A stretch of DNA of 64,000 bases from Ktedonobacter sp. SOSP1-85 (GCF_016587415.1 NZ_BNJI01000002.1:992001-1056000); one strand, 5' to 3'; shown: positions 1 through 8,840, counted from the first letter of the stretch. Notes: generated from the letters alone by a model not told the origin. A program made the numbers and translations.

Positions 1-189
1 GGTCTACCTCCCCATAGCTATCTCACTCAGCTACGTGTGACGCGTGCCAAGCGTCTTATCGCGTCCTCAATGCCCCTGGCGGAGGTGGCGGGTGCCGTTG
101 GCTTTAGCGACCAGAGCCACCTGACGCGCCACTTTAAAGCCCTGGTCGGTGTGACGCCGGGGCAGTATGCGCGCGCCTGCCAGCGATAG
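1..189 (+). CDS. AraC-family transcriptional regulator, C-terminal end (partial)
   Basis: An open frame enters from the left edge and ends with TAG at 187-189, giving 62 residues. It shows the second helix-turn-helix of an AraC DNA-binding domain: a run around AKRLI, then [28 protein letters not shown], split here as '[14 protein letters not shown]' and 'GVTPGQYA', the family signature. The azlC gene begins 47 bases downstream on the same strand. AraC regulators are often found beside azlCD exporters, so local control of the exporter is a reasonable inference. The ligand-binding half lies outside the window. Confidence 0.85.
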   Translation, partial: GLPPHSYLTQLRVTRAKRLIASSMPLAEVAGAVGFSDQSHLTRHFKALVGVTPGQYARACQR

Positions 190-236
190 CAAGAACGTTC
201 AAGACGGTCTCCCAACATATGCCCTAAAATAGGGAT

Positions 237-1013
237 ATGCAAACATCACGTTCCGAATTTTTCGCAGGCATCAAAAACACGCTCCCCATCCTGATGGGGA
301 CGGTACCCTTTGGCCTGATCTATGGCGTCACCGCACGCAGCTTGGGCCTCTCGCTGGCCTTGACTCAGGCCATGTCATCTATAGTCTTCGCTGGCTCGGC
401 TCAGTTTGTGACGGTTCAGCTCCTGGCGGCCGCCTTGCCAGCGGGTATTATTTTGCTGACGGCTGGCATCATCAATTTACGCCATGCTCTCTATAGCGCA
501 TCCATCGCGCCCTACCTGCGCCGCCTGAGCACAGGCTGGAAGCTGCTGCTGGCCTATCTCCTGGTCGACGAGGTCTACGCTATCGCGATTACGCGTTTTC
601 AGCAGCAAGACGAAAGCCCGCATAAGCACTGGTATTTCCTGGGAGCCGGACTGGCGCTCTGGAGCACCTGGCAGACAGGTACAGCGGTAGGCATGCTCCT
701 GGGGGCCAACATTCCGGCAAACTGGTCGCTGGACTTCACTTTGCCGCTGACCTTTATCGCCCTCGTGGTCCCGGCGCTCAAAGAGCGGGTGGAAGTCATT
801 GTAGCGCTGGCTGCTGGGCTGGTCGCGGTGCTGGCGGCGCATCTGCCTCTCAACTCCGGCCTGCTGGTGGCGACCTTTACCAGCATCTTGCTTGGCCTCC
901 TGCTTGAGTCAAAGATGAAAAAGAAACCTCCGCTTAAGGAGAGCGTGGAGCAGAGCGAGCATATCCCCTCGACCTCTCTGGAGGAGAGAGACGGCAAGGA
1001 GTTGAAATCATGA
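237..1013 (+). CDS. azlC: AzlC family branched-chain amino acid exporter subunit
   Basis: 258-residue membrane protein matching the AzlC family, the large subunit of the AzlCD exporter (branched-chain amino acids or their analogues; 4-azaleucine resistance in Bacillus). Visible features are the N-terminal 'PILMGTVPFGLIYG' and 'SSIVFAGSAQFVTVQLL' segments typical of AzlC and several hydrophobic helices. The C-terminus is unusually long and charged (about residues 225-258, rich in Lys and Glu). The stop overlaps the start of azlD by 4 bases, indicating translational coupling. The substrate cannot be read from sequence. Confidence 0.9.
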   Translation: MQTSRSEFFAGIKNTLPILMGTVPFGLIYGVTARSLGLSLALTQAMSSIVFAGSAQFVTVQLLAAALPAGIILLTAGIINLRHALYSASIAPYLRRLSTGWKLLLAYLLVDEVYAIAITRFQQQDESPHKHWYFLGAGLALWSTWQTGTAVGMLLGANIPANWSLDFTLPLTFIALVVPALKERVEVIVALAAGLVAVLAAHLPLNSGLLVATFTSILLGLLLESKMKKKPPLKESVEQSEHIPSTSLEERDGKELKS

Positions 1014-1327
1014 TGACCTGGCTGCTGATTATTGGGATTGGCCTTCTGACCTACGGGTTACGCTTGAGTTTTATCCTGGGCCTGGGGCGGGTGGAGATGC
1101 CCGCGCTGGCGCTCAGGACCCTCCGCTTCGTGCCGATAGCGGTGCTCACGGCCATCATTGTACCCCAACTTCTGCTCCCAAGTGGGGCCGTAGATCTCTC
1201 TCTGCACAATCCGCGCTGGCTGGCGGGCCTCCTCGCCGCCCTTATCGCCTGGCGAACGCGCAACGTTTTTCTGACGATTGTGATAGGGATGCTCGCCCTG
1301 TGGGGCCTCCAGGCGCTTTTTAGTTAA
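1010..1327 (+). CDS. azlD: AzlD family small exporter subunit
   Basis: 105-residue protein with about four hydrophobic segments and the AzlD hallmark 'RTLRFVPIAVLTAIIVPQLL'. AzlD is the obligate small partner of AzlC in the inner membrane. ATG at 1010 overlaps the azlC stop in the ATGA arrangement, so the two form one operon and are probably made in matched amounts. Confidence 0.9.
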   Translation: MMTWLLIIGIGLLTYGLRLSFILGLGRVEMPALALRTLRFVPIAVLTAIIVPQLLLPSGAVDLSLHNPRWLAGLLAALIAWRTRNVFLTIVIGMLALWGLQALFS

Positions 1328-1437
1328 ATTAATGCTTGTATTGCAGCCCAGGAGTAGTGTATACTAAATTCCGTGGTTAAAATTTATCCCTTTTGCTGCC
1401 GCTGTAATTATTAAAAATAAGAAAGGAGGTGCCGTAT

Positions 1438-1515
1438 ATGAAGCGCATAAACCTCATTGATCCAGGGAGAAACGCTGGCATCTTCTTTCAGAGAGTACAC
1501 CCTGTAAAGGGCTGA
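1438..1515 (+). CDS. possible 25-residue small protein or leader peptide
   Basis: A near-perfect ribosome binding site (GAAAGGAGGTG, 1421-1431) lies 6-7 bases before ATG 1438. The frame encodes 25 residues beginning MKRINLIDPG and ends TGA at 1513-1515. It precedes an adenosine-deaminase-like gene by about 115 bases and runs into a dispersed hairpin repeat. The strength of the binding site is the main evidence for translation. No similarity is recognised; a leader peptide or the remnant of a longer gene are alternatives. Confidence 0.35.
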   Translation: MKRINLIDPGRNAGIFFQRVHPVKG

Positions 1516-1536
1516 CGTTGCTAAAGCACGCGTTGG
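1513..1536. repeat. dispersed hairpin repeat B, diverged copy
   Basis: Variant of the repeat CGACGCTGCTAAAGCACGCGTCG seen exactly at 7522 and 11732. The core GCTAAAGCACGCGT is kept while the outer arms carry substitutions. It lies immediately after the small ORF and before the adenosine-deaminase-like gene. Confidence 0.6.
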
Positions 1537-1630
1537 TCGGTAATCCTCTTCCCCTCTTTTTGAATAGATGCATTGTTTCTCCTCACTACTCTGTTTTTGG
1601 CTTTGACATAATGTGATTAAGGAGAACAAT

Positions 1631-2989
1631 TTGCATACCCTCACGCAAATCTCTGGCTGCGAATTGCATATGCATATTCTGGGTGCCTACTATGCTGAAG
1701 ACGTTTTTCAACTTGGAAAAGATGTTTATCAGCAAGGTGCCTGGGATGAATACCACTACGAAGAGACCTATCAGGCCCTCTTTGATGTCAGACCTGATCC
1801 CAAAGCTATCTTTGAGGAAGCACTCGGCAAAGGAGACGCAGGCCTAGAGCTGATTAAGCGCTGGCATGTCTACACGGAAGAAGATGGGGGAGACTTTGCC
1901 CGCTGGGAGGCTAAGTCCAACTTCTTTATGGGTATCTGGACACGCTATCGCGACATTGGCGGTCAGGCTGATGTCACCTTGCTTCAGCACATGATAAACC
2001 GCTATTGGGAACAGGGATTGGATTATGTTGAGTATCGCTGTGGCACTGGCATAGCAATAGATAATTTTCTCTACTTTCATAGCCTTTGTGCTCGCCTACT
2101 TCAGGAAGCGTCTGATGAACGCCGGACCGCTCGCTATATTCTGAGCCTACAGCGCTGGGCACCTATGCAAGCGTATACCAACGTGCAAAGGCTCTTTGCT
2201 GAATACCCAGATCTGATTCCAACCATTGTGGGAATCGATTTTGCCAGCGTCGAGCAGGGGTTCCCACCCAAAAATATGCGTCCTCTCTTTAAGCAGATCG
2301 CCATGGATAACCGGCAGCATCCTGAACGTGCATTGGATATTGTCTACCACGTAGGAGAAGAGTTTTTCGATAAATCAGTTGAAAGTGCTATTCGTTGGTG
2401 TCATGAAACCGCTGAGATGGGAGTATTGCGTCTCGGGCATGCCATTGCTTTAGGACTGGATCCTGATGTTGCGACACAACGCAGGGCGCATGCTCACACG
2501 TGTGAAAGCGTTAGTGAGCGGCTTGATCAGATTGACTACGATCTTCGCCATCAAGGTGATTTGCAAGCTTACAATGTGGAGATTGATGAACAGGCACTGC
2601 TTGCAGAACGGGCAATATTGCAGCAGATGCAGCCAGAAGAACTGGTCGAGCACCGTTATGCAACCTCACGCCTGGCCGAGGTACGCAGACGGCAGCAATT
2701 TGTTCTGGATCGCCTGGTACAATGGGGAACTGTCATTGAGTGTTGCCCTACCTCTAATTTGCGAATTGGTGGAGTGCCAGATGCAAAGCACCATCCTGTG
2801 CATCGCTTCCTGGCCTCAAAGGTCAACCTCGTCATTTGCTCTGACGATCCTGGTAACTTCGACGTTACGCTCTCATCAGAGATCGACTGGGTCTTACGGC
2901 AGACAGGAATGAGCGCAGACGCCTTACTCCAGCGGCTGGGAGACCCTCGGCGCTTCCGTTTAGGACAGCGACGAGATAGAGGTAAATAG
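1631..2989 (+). CDS. adenosine deaminase superfamily hydrolase
   Basis: 452-residue TIM-barrel metal-dependent deaminase-like protein. Seen: N-terminal zinc motif ELHMHILGA; 'IVGIDFASVEQGF'; HVGEEFF with the third metal histidine; LGHAIALG; 'ECCPTSNLRIG'; and 'VICSDDPGNFDV', where the Asp pair is catalytic or metal-binding in the family. These follow the adenosine/AMP deaminase order. The protein is longer than bacterial Add (about 330 aa) because of an insertion between the LGHAIALG and CPTSN motifs. TTG 1631 is chosen as start because AAGGAG (1619-1624) sits 6 bases upstream; GTG 1613 would place that site inside the gene. The exact substrate is unknown. Confidence 0.85.
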   Translation: MHTLTQISGCELHMHILGAYYAEDVFQLGKDVYQQGAWDEYHYEETYQALFDVRPDPKAIFEEALGKGDAGLELIKRWHVYTEEDGGDFARWEAKSNFFMGIWTRYRDIGGQADVTLLQHMINRYWEQGLDYVEYRCGTGIAIDNFLYFHSLCARLLQEASDERRTARYILSLQRWAPMQAYTNVQRLFAEYPDLIPTIVGIDFASVEQGFPPKNMRPLFKQIAMDNRQHPERALDIVYHVGEEFFDKSVESAIRWCHETAEMGVLRLGHAIALGLDPDVATQRRAHAHTCESVSERLDQIDYDLRHQGDLQAYNVEIDEQALLAERAILQQMQPEELVEHRYATSRLAEVRRRQQFVLDRLVQWGTVIECCPTSNLRIGGVPDAKHHPVHRFLASKVNLVICSDDPGNFDVTLSSEIDWVLRQTGMSADALLQRLGDPRRFRLGQRRDRGK

Positions 2990-3015
2990 GGAGCGGAGGC
3001 CTGAATGCCTTGCAT

Positions 3016-3055
3016 GGCCTTGCAAACGGAAGACACTCCTTCCGTTTGCAAGGCC
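3016..3055. terminator. perfect 17-bp hairpin after the deaminase gene
   Basis: GGCCTTGCAAACGGAAG (3016-3032) and its exact reverse complement (3039-3055) surround a 6-base loop, 26 bases after the stop codon. There is no clear T-run on either side, so it may terminate transcription or stabilise the transcript rather than act as a classic intrinsic terminator. Confidence 0.5.
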
Positions 3056-3094
3056 ACAAAAGCGTAGGCGCTGCCAGTAGCGCACTGACAACTC

Positions 3095-3404
3095 TTAACG
3101 CGTGACGGTAGTTGTGCCGCTGGCCTGGGTCAGGCCAGCGGCATAGGTGATCGTGACGGTGCCGGGGCGGCGGGCCTTGAGCTAGCCAGTGATGGCGTCA
3201 ATCGTTGCGACACTCTTGTCTTAGCTGCTCCAGACGTACGAGGCTGGATTGGCGATGGGCAGTTGAACGGCTTTGAGATCGATGCCAGTCACGGTTGTGC
3301 CAGTGGCCTGGAGTTACAGGCTCTGATCCTTCTGGGCCGTGGTTGTGGGCGTGTTGATCTCGATTTTATGGCATCCGAACTTGCTCGCGCCCTCAATTTT
3401 AGAC
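3095..3404 (-). pseudogene. remnant of a bacterial Ig-like (Big_2) domain protein
   Basis: Read on the minus strand, this stretch gives peptide pieces typical of bacterial Ig-like domain 2: an SYVWSS-stop-DKSVATIDAITG segment followed by KARRPGTVTITYAAG and a final TTTVTR, interrupted by three in-frame stops. The pattern 'WSSSDxSVATID..TGxLKA...G.VTITA' is the Big_2 signature. The fragment begins at the 3' end of the upstream lipoprotein gene and is a relic of a surface or adhesion-type protein. Confidence 0.6.
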
Positions 3405-4757
3405 TTCTCCCCAGCCAGCAATCCAGACAGTATTGATGGATTGATCTGACAGGATAGGAATTTGTGTATTATGCTCTAGCCTGCCAATGGCGATGCTTGT
3501 CTGGTTCATCGTGTCTTTCCTCGTTACATACATGTTGGCGTCTGGCGAGAGCATTGCCCATTCTTCACTGGCGTATGTGCTCAGGAGGTTGAGCGTTGGT
3601 GGCAAGCGGGTCAGACCACTTCCATCGATGTTGAGCCGCCAGAGTCCCAGGGCATTTCTCTGACCGGTGATGAGCAGCAGGCTATGGTCTGTCAGCATAC
3701 GTATATGGCGAATTTGCGGATCTGAACTTTTATAGATGGTGCTCAGAGAGCCATCTGTGTTGAGCTGGCTCACACTACAGGGAGGTATCGGCGCGCCTGC
3801 CTGGTCGATAGAGCACTGGTGAATAAAGAGGTGGCCTGGATTCGTCGCGTATGTATAGCTCCAGTTCCTATCATAGCTTCCATTATTGCTATCGAAGGCC
3901 AGGCGCATATCTGGCTGATGCCGCTTCTCCCCTTTGGCGATGTCGAGTGCATACAGACGATCAGGTGGAAGTTGAGGGCTTCCCGTCGTGTTGTGGAACG
4001 GGCTGCGTGCGGCCAGGGTAGAGGTTGGTGGGAAGAGGCTGCTATCATAATGGGTAAAGCATTTGGACGAGAAGCCAAGCACCGCGAGATGAGTATTATC
4101 GAGCCAGGCATCGGGCATGAAGGGTTGAATCTCGTTCATCTGCTGCAAATCGCCTGCTGGCACGAAAGGCAGGACCACTGTTGCCACCCCACTTTCCAGA
4201 TTAAGCACATAGATGCCACCATTCTCGTCCTGGTTACCCACGAAGGCAATATGCTTCTGATCTGGTGACCAGTGCAGGAACATGATGCCACCATTGAGAC
4301 AATAGAGGGTCTGCGCATACTTGCCATCGCTGCGTACCAGTTCTAGTTTTTTCTCGCTTGCCTCGCTGACAACGAAGAGTATCCAGTGTCCATCGGGAGA
4401 GAGTGCGGGTCGGACGCCCGTGCCCTGTCCACCAAGGAAGATTCCACGCGTCTGCTTTGTCACTGTGTCATAGCTACTGATGAGATACTGATACGATCCT
4501 GTCGCATATATTACTGCGGGATGCCTAGCTCCAACGAGAGGAAGCATGTGGGCGCCATGTGCTTGCACAGGGCAACTCCCAAGAGTCGATGGCGTAATCG
4601 TTGGCGTGGGTATCTGCGCATTCGATGAATCTTTGCTCAAAGTTATTTTTGTATAGTGGTTGTTCTGTGTTAGCCCTCCACAGGCTGTGATGCCTATTAT
4701 GCATAAACACAAGTTGATGGCGAAAGCCATTCGGTAGATCGTGGACACAATTTTCAT
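3399..4757 (-). CDS. lipoprotein with TolB/PD40-like beta-propeller
   Basis: 452 residues. The N-terminus has a signal segment followed by a lipobox GITACGG (Cys26), predicting a membrane-anchored extracytoplasmic lipoprotein. A Thr/Pro/Ser linker follows. The body carries propeller repeats of PD40/TolB type such as 'RPALSPDGHWILFVVS', 'LHWSPDQKHIAFVGN', 'GIYVLNLESG' and 'GLWRLNIDGSGLTRL'. Such domains usually bind proteins or glycans; no enzymatic motif was seen. It stands alone on its strand. Confidence 0.75.
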   Translation of the reverse strand: MKIVSTIYRMAFAINLCLCIIGITACGGLTQNNHYTKITLSKDSSNAQIPTPTITPSTLGSCPVQAHGAHMLPLVGARHPAVIYATGSYQYLISSYDTVTKQTRGIFLGGQGTGVRPALSPDGHWILFVVSEASEKKLELVRSDGKYAQTLYCLNGGIMFLHWSPDQKHIAFVGNQDENGGIYVLNLESGVATVVLPFVPAGDLQQMNEIQPFMPDAWLDNTHLAVLGFSSKCFTHYDSSLFPPTSTLAARSPFHNTTGSPQLPPDRLYALDIAKGEKRHQPDMRLAFDSNNGSYDRNWSYTYATNPGHLFIHQCSIDQAGAPIPPCSVSQLNTDGSLSTIYKSSDPQIRHIRMLTDHSLLLITGQRNALGLWRLNIDGSGLTRLPPTLNLLSTYASEEWAMLSPDANMYVTRKDTMNQTSIAIGRLEHNTQIPILSDQSINTVWIAGWGEV

Positions 4758-5006
4758 AAAATAAGTTTCCCTTACTGCATTGATAGACGAGCTTGTTTCG
4801 AAGTTTGAAATAGTTGTAGCTACTGTCGTAAAAAAGGCGCTTGAAAACCTGAGGATAGACTTACTTCTATCTTAAATGGCGTGGAGCGGCAAAAGATCGC
4901 ATGTGTAGCTCATATTGCTTTTTAATATCTACTTTCGCGCCTGTATCGCGACTGAGACGGAAGAGAGGCGGTGTAGATGGTATAATCAGGGCAAAAAAGC
5001 GAGGTT

Positions 5007-5540
5007 ATGCTTTTGAGTATCCAGCCGTGGCAAAAGCGTGCGGAGACCAAGATTTTTGCTGGTTTCCGCCATATTCTTCGTAGGACGTATCACCTTCCCA
5101 ATGGGGCCGAGACCGATTTTGAGATTAAGCATGAGCCTTACGCGGCCTGTGTCCTGGCACTAACTCCACATAACACAGTGCTCCTGGTACAGCAGTTTCG
5201 TCCCGGCCCGGAAGAGATTTTGTTGGAACTGCCTGGTGGAGGGGTCGAGCCGGGTGAGGATCCCGCGCAGGCGGCCGCCCGCGAACTGCTGGAGGAAACA
5301 GGCTATCGTGGCGAACTTGAACTGGCGGGAACGTGCTGGCACTGCGCATACTCGACGATGCTCAAGCATAACTTTGTGGCGCGCAACTGCGTCAAGGTTC
5401 AGGAACCGGCGCTCGATGAGCACGAGTTCGTCAGGGTAGTCGAGATGCCTCTGGAGGATTTCAGGAGCCATGTGAGAAGTGGCAAGATGACGGATGTTGC
5501 GGGCGCCTACATGGGCCTGGAGAAGCTACAACTGCTCTGA
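5007..5540 (+). CDS. Nudix hydrolase, ADP-ribose pyrophosphatase-like
   Basis: 177 residues. The Nudix box reads GGVEPGE, then seven residues, then RELLEETGY (about 76-98), matching G-x5-E-x7-RE-U-x-EE-x-G-U with all metal-binding glutamates present. The preceding 'VLLVQQFRPGPEEILLELPGG' resembles ADP-ribose pyrophosphatases (NudF/NUDT5 type), which hydrolyse ADP-ribose and related nucleoside diphosphate sugars. ATG 5007 is preceded by a GAGGTT-like site. Substrate specificity is inferred only from family resemblance. Confidence 0.85.
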   Translation: MLLSIQPWQKRAETKIFAGFRHILRRTYHLPNGAETDFEIKHEPYAACVLALTPHNTVLLVQQFRPGPEEILLELPGGGVEPGEDPAQAAARELLEETGYRGELELAGTCWHCAYSTMLKHNFVARNCVKVQEPALDEHEFVRVVEMPLEDFRSHVRSGKMTDVAGAYMGLEKLQLL

Positions 5541-5666
5541 ACAAGCAAAATTTTCTTAATCCTAAAGAGAACATTTCTGGAATAAATTTAGGAACGATTC
5601 TAACCCTTATACACGCTAAAATGGGGATATTTGAGTGTTTGTGAATACTTTATCCAGGGAGGGAAC

Positions 5667-6077
5667 ATGCTTGACCAGAACGCCTATAACCATCAGCTTA
5701 TTGAAGATTTTCGCGCTAGCCGAGGCAAGGAGAGTAAGCCGCTGAATGGCAGGCCTTTGCTCCTGCTCACGACTATTGGAGCGCGCAGTGATCAGTTGCG
5801 CACGACTCCGCTTATGTACATTCCCGATGGCGAGCATTTGCTTATAATCGCTTCCAACGCCGGTGCGCCTAAACATCCCGATTGGTACCATAACCTGGTG
5901 GCGCATCCTCGTGTCACTGTCGAGGTTGGTAACGAGACCTACGAGGCCACTGCACACGTTATAGAGGGACCTGAACGAGAATCGCTTTGGAAGAGGATCG
6001 TTGAGTTATACCCTTTCTTCATTGAGCACCAGGAGAAGATTACACGTCAAATTCCTATAGTCGCGCTAGAGCGGTAA
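5667..6077 (+). CDS. deazaflavin (F420)-dependent nitroreductase family protein
   Basis: 136 residues starting MLDQNAYN. The motifs 'RPLLLLTTIGARSDQLRTTPLMYI', 'ASNAGAPKHPDWYHNLVAHPRVTVEVG' and a terminal RQIPIVALER are characteristic of the Ddn/DUF385 split-beta-barrel family that uses cofactor F420 in actinobacteria and Chloroflexota. ATG 5667 is preferred over an upstream TTG because AGGGAGG lies 5-7 bases before it. It probably reduces small organic substrates; the true substrate is unknown. Confidence 0.85.
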   Translation: MLDQNAYNHQLIEDFRASRGKESKPLNGRPLLLLTTIGARSDQLRTTPLMYIPDGEHLLIIASNAGAPKHPDWYHNLVAHPRVTVEVGNETYEATAHVIEGPERESLWKRIVELYPFFIEHQEKITRQIPIVALER

Positions 6078-6118
6078 GCAGTCGGACTTTTTTTATTTAG
6101 AGAGGATGGAAACCTGAT

Positions 6119-7156
6119 ATGGCTTTGCGTCTAATTCAAGTTGGTTTGGGAGGGATTGGTGGTCACTGGTTTCGCACGGTTTTGAACTCAAACACAGAGG
6201 TGGAGGTGGTAGCCTGGGTAGAGATTGTGGAGGAGGCATTGCAGCGTGCCATTGAGAAGTGGCCGCTACCGCAGGAGCGCTGTTTCTCCTCATTGGAGGC
6301 GGCTCTAGAAGCGTATGAAGCGGATGCTGTGCTCATCACCGCCAGCCTGACAGGACATGTGCCAAGCGCCCGGACGGCACTCCTGGCGGGAAAGCATGTC
6401 TTGATGGAGAAGCCCTTCGCGCCAACCATACAGGAGGCGCGCGAGCTTGTCACGTTGGCGCGGGAGCAGCAGCGCATCCTGATGATTAGTCAGAATTATC
6501 GCTTCTTCCCACGAGTGCAGGCGGCCAGGCAGTATGTGCAAGAAAAGATCCTCGGAGAACTGGGAACTATCACCGTCGACTTCCGCCATTATGCCAATAG
6601 AGCGCCTGTAGAAACCAATCGTCATTATCATATCTGGCAGCCCTTGCTGGCGGATATGTCGATTCACCACTTTGACTTGATGCGCTATGTCCTGAAGCAG
6701 GAGCCGGTTAGTATCTCCTGCACAAGCTGGAATCCAGCCTGGAGCCGCTTTGAGGAGCCGCCAGCCGCCGCGGCCACTATTCGTTTTGACGGTGGCGCGG
6801 TCGTCACTTATCGTGGAAGTTGGGTCAGCCCTGGTCAACCAACATCCTGGACTGGTGACTGGCACATGGAGTTTACCGATGGCGAGCTGATCTGGAATGA
6901 TCGCAGCGAGATTGGTGGGGTGACGAACAATATTTTTGTGCGTCGCCTCGGCGAAGAGACGGCCCCAGTCGAGCCACCAGCCATGGCGCCTACCGACTTC
7001 GCGGGCAGCCTTACTGCCTTTGTCCAGGCGATACAGACAGGAAGCGAGCCAGGCTCCTCGGGAAGAGATAACCTGAAGACCCTGGCCCTCATGTTCGCGG
7101 CCATCGCATCTGCCGAGCAACAGGGGCTTCCCATTGAGATTGCCAGCCTGCTTTAA
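6119..7156 (+). CDS. Gfo/Idh/MocA family oxidoreductase
   Basis: 345 residues. An N-terminal Rossmann fold is marked by 'LIQVGLGGIGGHW', the family motif EKP occurs in 'HVLMEKPFAP' (about residue 96), and a C-terminal alpha/beta domain contains 'DMSIHHFDLMRYVL', the usual His-bearing helix of the active site. The family oxidises sugars, inositols or related polyols with NAD(P). It lies 41 bases after the nitroreductase gene and is followed by a strong terminator, so the two may be co-transcribed. Substrate not assignable. Confidence 0.88.
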   Translation: MALRLIQVGLGGIGGHWFRTVLNSNTEVEVVAWVEIVEEALQRAIEKWPLPQERCFSSLEAALEAYEADAVLITASLTGHVPSARTALLAGKHVLMEKPFAPTIQEARELVTLAREQQRILMISQNYRFFPRVQAARQYVQEKILGELGTITVDFRHYANRAPVETNRHYHIWQPLLADMSIHHFDLMRYVLKQEPVSISCTSWNPAWSRFEEPPAAAATIRFDGGAVVTYRGSWVSPGQPTSWTGDWHMEFTDGELIWNDRSEIGGVTNNIFVRRLGEETAPVEPPAMAPTDFAGSLTAFVQAIQTGSEPGSSGRDNLKTLALMFAAIASAEQQGLPIEIASLL

Positions 7157-7160
7157 GTAA

Positions 7161-7192
7161 AGAGGAGTGTTCCTAGATGGGAACACTCCTCT
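7161..7192. terminator. bidirectional intrinsic terminator
   Basis: AGAGGAGTGTTCC (7161-7173) pairs perfectly with GGAACACTCCTCT (7180-7192), followed by TCTTT. It sits between the convergent ends of the Gfo/Idh/MocA gene and the MazG-like gene, so it can serve both. Confidence 0.8.
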
Positions 7193-7198
7193 TCTTTG

Positions 7199-7507
7199 CT
7201 AAACTTTATTCCAGCGTAGCCACTTCTCCTCGATCTCGTGCTCCAGGTCTATGCCGTAGTGCTTGGCGAGCAGAAGCGTCTGGCAGAGGACGTCGGCGAT
7301 CTCTTTGCGGAAGTCGGCCTGGATTTCCTCGGGCGACTTGCCTTTGGTGCGAGCCTGGCCCGAGAGCATGAGATAGGCCTGCGTGAGCTCGCCAACCTCT
7401 TCCTGTAGCTTCAGGACAAACCATGTCGCGTCACGCTCGATATTAAAGCGCTCGGCATAGGTCTGCGATACACCCTCTACCGCTGAGGAGAGCTGTTCTA
7501 AGTCCAT
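7199..7507 (-). CDS. MazG-like nucleotide pyrophosphohydrolase
   Basis: 102 residues, all-alpha NTP pyrophosphohydrolase of MazG/phosphoribosyl-ATP pyrophosphatase type. The metal-binding pattern ExxE...ExxD appears as 'LQEEVGELTQAY' and 'KEIADVLCQTLLLA'. Such enzymes hydrolyse (d)NTPs to NMP and pyrophosphate, often as house-cleaning. Single-domain length is normal for this subgroup. Confidence 0.82.
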   Translation of the reverse strand: MDLEQLSSAVEGVSQTYAERFNIERDATWFVLKLQEEVGELTQAYLMLSGQARTKGKSPEEIQADFRKEIADVLCQTLLLAKHYGIDLEHEIEEKWLRWNKV

Positions 7508-7521
7508 ATCGTGCTCCTGTC

Positions 7522-7544
7522 CGACGCTGCTAAAGCACGCGTCG
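7522..7544. repeat. dispersed hairpin repeat B, exact copy
   Basis: CGACGCTGCTAAAGCACGCGTCG. The arms CGACGCTGC and GCA(C)GCGTCG pair across a TAAA loop with one bulged base. It lies just upstream of the MazG-like gene start, so it would be upstream of that transcript or inside its leader. Confidence 0.75.
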
Positions 7545-7590
7545 AGACTCTAAACGCTTTTAGCGCAGCTTTATCTTACCACAATGCCCC

Positions 7591-8196
7591 TTATTTGTCA
7601 GAGTAGAGCCGCATCTTTTCGGTAAAATCAGCGAAGTCAGAGTACACCTCGGCTTGCAAACCAACGCTGCGGGCTGTGGCTACGTTCGCTGGACTATCAT
7701 CCCAGAAAAGAACCTCTTCAGCGTGCGCTACGTCTAGCTTCTTGAGAATGTGGGCATAGAACTCTGGCTGGGTCTTTTTATAGCCGATAAAAGCCGATGA
7801 GAATACGCCGTCAAATTGCTTCTCAAAGCCCATCTCTTGCAGGATATAGGCGGTGCGATACTGTTCCTGCATCGTTGCCACGTAACAGGCTGCACCCTGA
7901 CCCCTGAGCGTCTGGATATAGGCCAGGAGTGGCTCATTGATGTTATGCTCTGCGCGAAACCAGTAAGCTATGAGATCATCAACTGTCCCTCTCCAGCCCC
8001 ATTGTTGTATGTATGGCGTAAGCTCTTCTTTCAGATCAGCCTTGCCAATAATACATGCGCCAAATTTGTTGGTGAAGAACTCCTGTGTCATAGCTCTGGT
8101 GATGCCATAATCCCGCTCCAGATGCTTGCCCCAGTGATCACCAATGGCGAGTACGCCATCAACGTCGAAAAGTAGAATTTTTGGTTTGTTACGCAT
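7591..8196 (-). CDS. HAD superfamily hydrolase
   Basis: 201 residues. Motif I is 'LLFDVDGVL' (nucleophile Asp and second Asp), motif II appears as the 'CYVATMQEQY' strand end, and motif IV is 'EVLFWDDSPANVATARSVG' with the paired Asp. The cap is of the small helical C1 type ('EELTPYIQQWGW'). This matches phosphatases of the HAD family related to epoxide hydrolase N-terminal or sugar-phosphatase types. Substrate unknown. Confidence 0.85.
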   Translation of the reverse strand: MRNKPKILLFDVDGVLAIGDHWGKHLERDYGITRAMTQEFFTNKFGACIIGKADLKEELTPYIQQWGWRGTVDDLIAYWFRAEHNINEPLLAYIQTLRGQGAACYVATMQEQYRTAYILQEMGFEKQFDGVFSSAFIGYKKTQPEFYAHILKKLDVAHAEEVLFWDDSPANVATARSVGLQAEVYSDFADFTEKMRLYSDK

Positions 8197-8230
8197 ATAT
8201 ATTTTTCTCTACAAATAAAATTTGTGTATG

Positions 8231-8776
8231 CTATACGCTGATTTGTGTTTCCAGGCGAGCTTTGTAATGCGCAGCCAGTGGGAGTAAGGGAAAGCGTTGT
8301 TCTTTGAGCTGCGTCATGAGCTTTCTGGTCTCGTCCCAGGCCAGGTTATACTCGTCAGGTGAGATGATGCCTTGCGCATAGGCCTCATTCAATTCATCCT
8401 CATCGAGCAGTTCAACTTCTCCACCAGGGAGAAAGACCAGGTCAAGGTACAGGTCGTCATAGCACAACATGCCCTGTTCGTCTATGTATGTATGTTTGCT
8501 TATATCGATATACCAATGATGAATCCTGTCTTGCGCATCGAATGTAATCGTGGCGACATGGTTTGATCCCTGGGGAAAGAGTTGTAGCCATGAGTAGCCG
8601 TTATTGACCACGCAAACTCGCTCTCCAGCTATCGGCATCCATAATGGAGCATCGACCTCATCAAAGTAGAATAGGCTTGCATAGCCTTGAAAGGCAGCAT
8701 CGTTAATCTCCTGTAACAAAAACCTGCTCTTGATGACGTGGTGCCAATCGCTCATATCCGCGCGCTTCTGCTTCAT
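8231..8776 (-). CDS. DUF402 domain protein
   Basis: 181 residues matching the DUF402 family (FomD/Ntdp-type nucleoside di- or triphosphate phosphatases) by the run of acidic residues in 'YDDLYLDLVFLPGGEVELLDEDEL' (broken here: YDDLYLDLVF, then PGGEVELLDEDEL), which binds metal in that family, and by 'HWYIDIS'. A hydrolase acting on a nucleotide or related phosphate ester is likely, but only by family. Confidence 0.75.
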   Translation of the reverse strand: MKQKRADMSDWHHVIKSRFLLQEINDAAFQGYASLFYFDEVDAPLWMPIAGERVCVVNNGYSWLQLFPQGSNHVATITFDAQDRIHHWYIDISKHTYIDEQGMLCYDDLYLDLVFLPGGEVELLDEDELNEAYAQGIISPDEYNLAWDETRKLMTQLKEQRFPLLPLAAHYKARLETQISV

Positions 8777-8840
8777 CGAGTCCTCATGCCTCTATCTTTT
8801 TAAACACAGCATATCATATCGTTTGACTCCAGCGATAGAG

